A stretch of 64,000 nucleotides of DNA from Pisolithus tinctorius (Eukaryota; Basidiomycota; Agaricomycetes; Boletales; Pisolithaceae). Of the stretch, positions 58,489-64,000 are shown piece by piece; the stretch's first letter is position 1, and the number at the start of each line of letters is the position of its first letter. The notes below the pieces were generated by a model. That model did no database searches and had not been told where the DNA came from. It saw only the letters and a list, made by a program, of their open reading frames with translations. The position numbers and the translations under genes were made by a program. The DNA is taken from contig JANFAH010000002.1 in NCBI GenBank assembly GCA_024663395.1, positions 5,394,001-5,458,000 on the forward strand, in the 5' to 3' direction.

Positions 58489-59057
58489 GGATTATCAAAG
58501 GTTCTGAGAAACTTCGTAGGTAAGTGCAAAATCCACAGAGAATCTATCGACCTTGGGAACCTGGTGGGCATCCAGACTAATTAGATAAGGGGCAATCAAC
58601 TACTTCCGACTGTTTCAGCCTCCCCATCAAGGCTAAAACGCAGATGGTTAGTAAGTACACTCTGATTCGTCTTCTATCTGAGTGCCATCATCCAAGCTGA
58701 TGGCTTTCCTATCTGCTAGGCTGTGGCATGATGGACCTTTGCTACTGACGCCCGCTATTATTAACCCCGAAATCGGCTGCATTACTCAGGATTCCATGTG
58801 ATATTTCTCCGCACATGTCCCTTTAAGATCATATTCATTAGGTTCGAAGAAGTCTTCTCCAATATCGTGATGAACACAGGCGCGCCGAAGGTACACACAG
58901 CCTCGGTTGAGTTTGTCATAAATCCTCCGTTCTGTTCTCTTCGGACCTTACTGGCCGTGTTTCCCCCGCTTGTTGAGACCTCGATCATTTTTTATAATTC
59001 ACTGCTAGACGCCATCCATCCCCATAGGATCCTGGGGACCAGGTCAGCGACGCAACG
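58489..59057. other. upstream region of the first seven-span gene
   Basis: Non-coding. About 180 bp before the ATG (cagcgacgcaacg and further upstream) is repeated before the second gene copy at about 61180-61358, so the duplication includes promoter sequence. Confidence 0.5.
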
Positions 59058-60402
59058 ATGTCTGAATCTTCCGATATCCAACCCATCATAAATGGATTCA
59101 TCGACGACGTTCGACCTCAGTACATTCTCGTAGTCGCTATCGCACCGTTCTGCGGTTGTCTGTTGACGCTACTGGCCATCTTATTCGCCTTCTCGACGCC
59201 CGCGTCACGGAGTCTTCTAGTCTTCAAGCTCAATGTGGTCGCTATCCTGGTTGCACTCGTGACAAGTATCCTAAATGGCTACATAAACGCGCGAGGACTC
59301 TTAGACCCTTTCGCACCCGAAATCGCCTTCAGTATATGTTTCACGTTCGCGCTCTTTGCCCTTGGCTCTCCCTTATTCTATGATTCGATTCTCCTCCTGC
59401 GCGTCTTGGCATTCTATCCCGTCCGCTCGACGCCGCCGCTCATGTTGGCAAAAGTGTTGACCGTCCCTATACTTGTCAAGTGTGGGCGACTTGTGTGTCT
59501 GGTACGTCCACCATCCTATTTAGGAATTTACAGACGTGCCAACGCAGACCCAGTCGTTGTTCCTTCATGACTACTACGTCAAGTCCGCGATATATGGGCC
59601 TGCTACCGATTGGTTTCGGAATCCGTATGTCACAAGCGAGTGGGTATTGCAAGTTATCGATAATATGTAAGTGCCCCCCCTCACTTGTAGACTATGCAGG
59701 TTTGAGGAATCTTAACATTCAACAATTCCATAGGTACTCATGTGGTTTCTTTCTGTACGAGCTGTACGCCCGTGGTTCCATGATATCCAAGTTTAGATCA
59801 GGTATGCCATCCACACTCACGTTCACTGTTCGCCCCTCCTCCTCTGACTTTATTCTGACTGCTACGTTTGCTCGCTCACGCTTTCCATGTTTGGACCCGG
59901 TCACCTTCCACGTTGTAACGAACTACAAGGAACCACCATGATCCGTCTGATCCGTAACATCTTCCTCATCTCCTGTGCCAACTTCGTCTTCCCCGTGATC
60001 TTCAACATTGCCCAAATTATTTGCATTACTACAGCTCAATCATACCTCGCCACTACGCTTCTGCTGCTCATCAATGGGCATGTGAGTGTGATCGGGGTGT
60101 TAGGGGCAACAATATGGGCACGTGCCCAGAGCTATACAAAGGCAAATCGAGGAGAGTCGCAAAGCGTTGGAGGGGGGAAACCGCGGTCGGGATGCAATTG
60201 CGAATCAACATTTTCTCAAACTGTTCCAGGGTTACCTACCATCACATCATGTGGGCCTTATCTGTCTGCTCACCAGGAGACTTTGGAATATGAAAAGGGA
60301 GCCCCGTACGACGTCATCGTCCGTACTGACAGGTTCTCTCGGGGTCGAGCGAGTCCTAGTTCCAGTGATATAATACACGAAGATGTCTTCCACGTCGCTT
60401 AG
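59058..60402 (+). CDS. seven-membrane-span protein, tandem copy 1
   Basis: Agaricomycete orphan membrane protein. Exons 59058-59492, 59524-59666, 59734-59801 and 59930-60402 give 1119 nt and 372 residues in phase. Hydrophobic spans: ILVVAIAPFCGCLLTLLAIL, LNVVAILVALVTSIL, FSICFTFALFALGS, KVLTVPILVKCGRLVCL, YSCGFFLYELY, FLISCANFVFPVIFNIAQII and TTLLLLINGHVSVIGVLGA. The tail is hydrophilic. The first intron would be only 31 nt (GTGTGT..TTTAG); an alternative donor, GTCAAG 18 nt upstream, also keeps phase. The function is unknown, and a receptor-like role is only suggested by topology. It is duplicated 2.3 kb downstream. Confidence 0.8.
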
Positions 60403-61358
60403 AAATTGAATCTGCCTCGTTCGAAGTCACATCGAGAAATGATCTGCTTAGAGGTGACGTCTTATACATACACCATGTGGACTTGTCGAAGTGTAACTCA
60501 GTCGTGATTTGTGTACAGGGTTTGCTGTCACGATTACTAGATACAGCCAAATTCAGGAGTGCTGTGAATTTCTAGGTAAGAAAGGCATCCAAGCTTTGGT
60601 TTGAAAAGGCCGTCGCGGAAGCAGAGCAGATGTGAATTGGAGCTCTTCAAATAAAATGATTATCCATGGATGTCGGAAAAAAGGTGCAGGATGATTTTTT
60701 TCCATACCTGGATACGAAGTGGCCAAAATTGGGGCAAAGGCTATGCCAGGAACAACGGGATGTAAGTAGTATTCAAGGATGGGTAAATATTTGTATGATC
60801 TCCGACTCTTGGAACTTCCATCACCTGACCACAGGCTTAACCCTCTGCTCTTCCTCGTTTCCTCGCAGCCTACGTGTCCCGCAATAAATGGTAATTGTGG
60901 ATTGATTCCGCTGAAGGCTGAGCCACGCAGCTTGATATGAAGATAAAACAACACCATTTTGAGCTCAATTTCCTCGGCACGAGTCAGCACTAGTCTTCCG
61001 TTCCATTCACGGCCCACTGATTCGGTGTGGGACACAAGTGATTTGTGTAGGAAGGGTGCCCTCAAGAGTACCGGGCCAAGAATATCAATGTTCAAGGCAG
61101 TGGTCTCACTGATCAGAAAATGTCCCTATCATGATGAACACAAGGCGCATGGCCAAGGTATGCACAGCCCAATGGTCAAATTCGAGCGAGGCTCGAGTTC
61201 TTCGTAGGTCCTCCGCTCTGATCTAATTGGATCTAGCCAGCCGTGTTTTCCCCGCTTATTGCAACCTCGATCGTTTTTTCATTAAAAGTCAGCAGGGGGT
61301 TACTGCTAGACACTATCCACCCTCGCAGGATCCTGGGGACGAGGTCAGCGACGCAACG
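60403..61358. other. spacer between the tandem seven-span genes
   Basis: A segment at about 60660-60800 (ccatacctggatacgaagtgg) resembles 62920-63000 after the second gene, so the duplicated unit extends beyond the coding region. A 180-residue minus-strand frame (60553-61095) shows no domain and is not called. Confidence 0.45.
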
Positions 61359-62522
61359 ATGTCTGAACCGTCCGATATTCAGGCCATCATAACCGGTTTC
61401 ATCGACGCAGTTCGACCTGAATACATTCTCGTAGTCGCCACTGCACCATTCTGCGGCTGTCTGTTGACGCTACTAGTCATTCTGTTCGCCTTCTCGACGC
61501 CTGAGTCACGGAGCTTTCTGGTCTTCAAGTTGAATGTCATCGCCATCCTGGTCGCACTCGTGACAAGTATCTTAAATAGCTACCTGAACACGCTAGGATT
61601 CTTAGATCCTTTCGCACCCGAAATCGCCCTCAGTATATGTTTCACGTTCGCGCTCTTTGCCCTTGGCTCTCCCTTATTCTATGATTCGATTCTCCTCCTG
61701 CGCGTCCTGGCATTCTATCCCATCCGCTCGACGCCACTGCTTATGTTGGCAAAAGTATTAACCGTCCCTATACTTGTCAAATGCGGGCGACTTGTGTGTT
61801 TGGTATGTCCACCATCTCGCTCAGGAATTTACGGATGTGTCAATGCAGACCCAGTCGTTGTTCCTTCATGACTACTACGTCGAGTATGCGACGTACGGCC
61901 CGGTTACCGATTGGTTTCGGAATCCGTATGTCACGAGCGAATGGGGGTTGCAAGTCATCGATAATCTGTAAGACTCCCCCTCTAGACTGTGCAGGTTGAG
62001 ACCCTCAACAATCAACAGGTACTCGTGTGGTTTCTTCCTGTACAAGCTGTATATCCATGACTCCAAGATATCCAAGTTTAGATCAGGTATGTCGCGCTCA
62101 CTGTTCCCCTCTCCTCCTACTTTACTTCGATTTCCATGTTTGCTCACTCACTCACGCTCCGTATGTTCGGGCCTGGTCATCTTCCATGCTATAACGAATG
62201 TCAAGGCTCCAACATGGTCCATCTGATCCGGAACGTCTTCCTCGTCTCCTGTGCCAACTTTGTCTTCCCCGTCATCTTCAACATTGCCCAAATGATTTGT
62301 ATCACAACAGATCGTTCATACTCCACCACTACAGTCCTGCTACTCGTCAACGGGTACGTGAGTGTCATTGGTGTGTTGGGCGCAACGCTATGGGGACGTG
62401 CCCAGAGCTATGCACCAGCAAGCCAGCAGGGACACGCACGCCCACCATTGATATATCAACGCCAAGGCCATCCCCCCATATCAGCTCCGCAGCCATTGGG
62501 AATTGGACTGGGGGAGCCGTGA
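61359..62522 (+). CDS. seven-membrane-span protein, tandem copy 2
   Basis: Paralogue of the gene at 59058. Exons 61359-61793, 61825-61967, 62019-62086 and 62206-62522 give 963 nt and 320 residues in phase. The first exon has the same length as in copy 1 (435 nt), as do exons 2 (143) and 3 (68). The last exon is shorter, so the hydrophilic tail differs (Pro/Gln-rich, ending GIGLGEP). Introns occupy identical positions, including the unusually short 31-nt first intron. Differences are mostly substitutions, so both copies look functional. Confidence 0.8.
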
Positions 62523-63399
62523 TGATGCAATTGTGAATCAGGCTGTTCTTGGGTTACTATCACATCATGTGGGCCTTGACTCTGCTCACCAGGAGCCATT
62601 GAACTGAGAAGGGGGTTCCAGATGTCCATAGTATGTTCCGGTGGGTTTTCAAGCATGACCTAGTAATATAACGTATGGAGAGATCTTCCGCAACGAATCA
62701 TGTATCCTCGCATCATGCCGTCTCGTTCCGTGCCGAAAAATATTCTGCTTATTGATGAGTCTTGGGTTCTATATATGTGGGTGACCAATCGGATTTAGTA
62801 TATAGAGTACCGTAACTTCTCTGCGGACGTGTCCAGTGTAGATAGTCAGTATATGCAATCGGGCTCAGAAGCAGGATCACTGTGGATCTAAGTTGAAGAG
62901 GCACCAGCAGTTGGTTGAGACATTTTACCCATACATTTTTACCTTGGATACGAGGTGGTCAGAGCTTACACTGGAATCAATCGTGATGGTAAGTCTGAGC
63001 GACCAGCATGCAGAGAACGTGTTTATAGTCGCAATATCAAATTGCAGATTCATTGCCTCCTCTTCGTTGGGAAAAACACAAAGCATACCAATCACGAGCA
63101 AGATGTCTAAGACAAATGACCACCTTTTCTCAATTTCTTTAAACCCAGAGTTGGGGCTGATGCTATTGCGGGTTACCCGTTTCGTGTCCCTAGTGAACCT
63201 GATCATCTCAGTTGATTGTTTCACGCTGCAGGCTATCGGTATACCCACTCACCACAGGGTCCTGCAGGATCCGGACGCCTTGGGGATCCAGAAGACGTCA
63301 TGACGCTACGACAAAGAACAAGAATGGTCGAACTGTGGGGTACTCTAATCGTCTACGAAAATTTTTCTGGTTTGTCGAGAAGGAGCGCAAGGGAACCTG
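62523..63399. other. no supported gene
   Basis: Contains the duplicated downstream segment (about 62900-63060) with a possible short exon ending in gtaagt at 62989. Nothing recognised otherwise. Confidence 0.4.
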
Positions 63400-63860
63400 G
63401 TAGTTATCCCTCTGCCCCACTGCTTGGAACCTTGCAAAGCAACACGCGCATTGGGGAGAGCAACATAGAGTGCTTCGTGCATGTACTCGGACAGACCATT
63501 CTTCGTTCCGTTCCCGGTGCCATGGATGAGAGTGACGGCAAGTTGTGTCTGGGCGTTCTCTATGACTGCTTGTATATCGCAGGGCAATTGGCATCCCCAA
63601 GAATGGATGATCAAGACTCTCCACAGTGCTCTCGAAAGTGAATGTTAGGACTGCTGGCTAGTGGACGTTAAGGCGAATACTGGCGTCCTACGTACCACCA
63701 CCCGAAGGAAGTTCATAAAAACAGCTAGTACAAGCTGTCATAAATCGTGCTTGGACTCGAGGGCAAAAGGTCCCCGCATATTGTCCCTGGTGAGCGTACG
63801 GGGTAACCGCCGAAGCCGCTCGGAGAACGTCAACAATAGACCTACAGGAAAATAGACGTG
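63400..63860 (+). pseudogene. FunK1 C-terminal scrap
   Basis: The frame through 63460-63530 reads SNIECFVHVLGQTILRSVPGAMD, modified from the family block DDIESFVHVLGW..MCYVPNTMD. The catalytic part is not present upstream, and the downstream frame (to 63641) loses similarity. It is a short relic. The remainder to 64000 shows nothing further. Confidence 0.65.
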
Positions 63861-64000
63861 ATGGGTCAACGCCCTTTGCTATTTGATCATGTCTCGTGGT
63901 GCATAATACAAAAAACTAGAAACACTAAAACAACTGTAAAATATCATCGAAAACGTCAAAGTTCTAGGACAAAATCGTGGCCATGTCCAAGGATCGGAGT

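Noticed and set aside
60553..61095. 180-residue minus-strand frame as a gene
   Set aside because: No domain, no homologous frame in the duplicated segment after copy 2, and the plus strand there shows duplicated non-coding sequence.
1..64000. tRNA or rRNA genes
   Set aside because: I looked for T-loop (GGTTCGAATCC-like) and conserved rRNA blocks by eye and found none convincing. A covariance-model scan would be decisive.

Overview
The window looks like nuclear DNA of a mushroom-forming basidiomycete (Agaricomycetes). The evidence is the many spliceosomal introns of about 45-70 nt, FunK1-family protein kinases, an intact Tnp2-type (CACTA/Plavaka-like) transposase gene with its partner gene, a fragment of a chitin synthase with a myosin motor domain, and a copia retrotransposon. 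It is an accessory, repeat-rich region. I can rebuild a few probably functional genes to the exact reading frame: MGM1, ERV41, a RING protein, one FunK1 kinase, two tandem seven-membrane-span proteins and the transposon gene pair. Much of the rest is mobile DNA or gene debris.

Layout. 1-2877: 3' part of a decayed copia element with a 270-bp LTR. 2878-5757: an integrase-core (DDE-type) gene cut by that LTR, then an unrecognised Cys-rich gene with one premature stop. 6124-7630: fragment of a myosin-motor chitin synthase. 7.7-10.3 kb: no gene I can support. 10312-10920: C2H2 zinc finger gene. 11764-14836 (minus): MGM1. 14888-15013: a small inverted-repeat element. 15195-16600: broken DDX41-like helicase. 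About 16.95-18.96 kb: CRN-like kinase-fold gene. 19127-19733: partial copy of the 5' end of MGM1. 20567-29350: an 8.8-kb palindromic (foldback) element full of tandem repeats. 29537-30356: small unknown gene. 30518-37024: convergent Tnp2 transposase and partner gene. 37590-40046: element A. 40.2-41.06 kb: O-acetylhomoserine sulfhydrylase pseudogene. 41340-43701: FunK1 kinase. 44605-46505 (minus): ERV41. 46609-49885: foldback element C. 49900-50439: RING protein. 51.6-54.9 kb: two broken FunK1 copies. 56155-58482: element B, an inverted copy of A. 59058-62522: the two seven-span genes. About 63.4 kb: another FunK1 scrap.

Most notable is a modular family of palindromic elements. A, B and C share the 19-bp terminus TATGGAAAGCCGGACAATC, and each is flanked by a perfect 6-bp target duplication (gagaag, ctatgg, ctacta). 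C and the much larger D share a core of about 1 kb per arm and a 218-bp central loop, and the loop is in opposite orientation in the two. D adds a 161-bp satellite and a GGGCC-rich repeat block to each arm. C sits between the divergent genes ERV41 and RING and ends 14 bp before the RING start codon. I see no transposase inside A-D. The intact Tnp2 element has a different structure, and nothing ties it to them.
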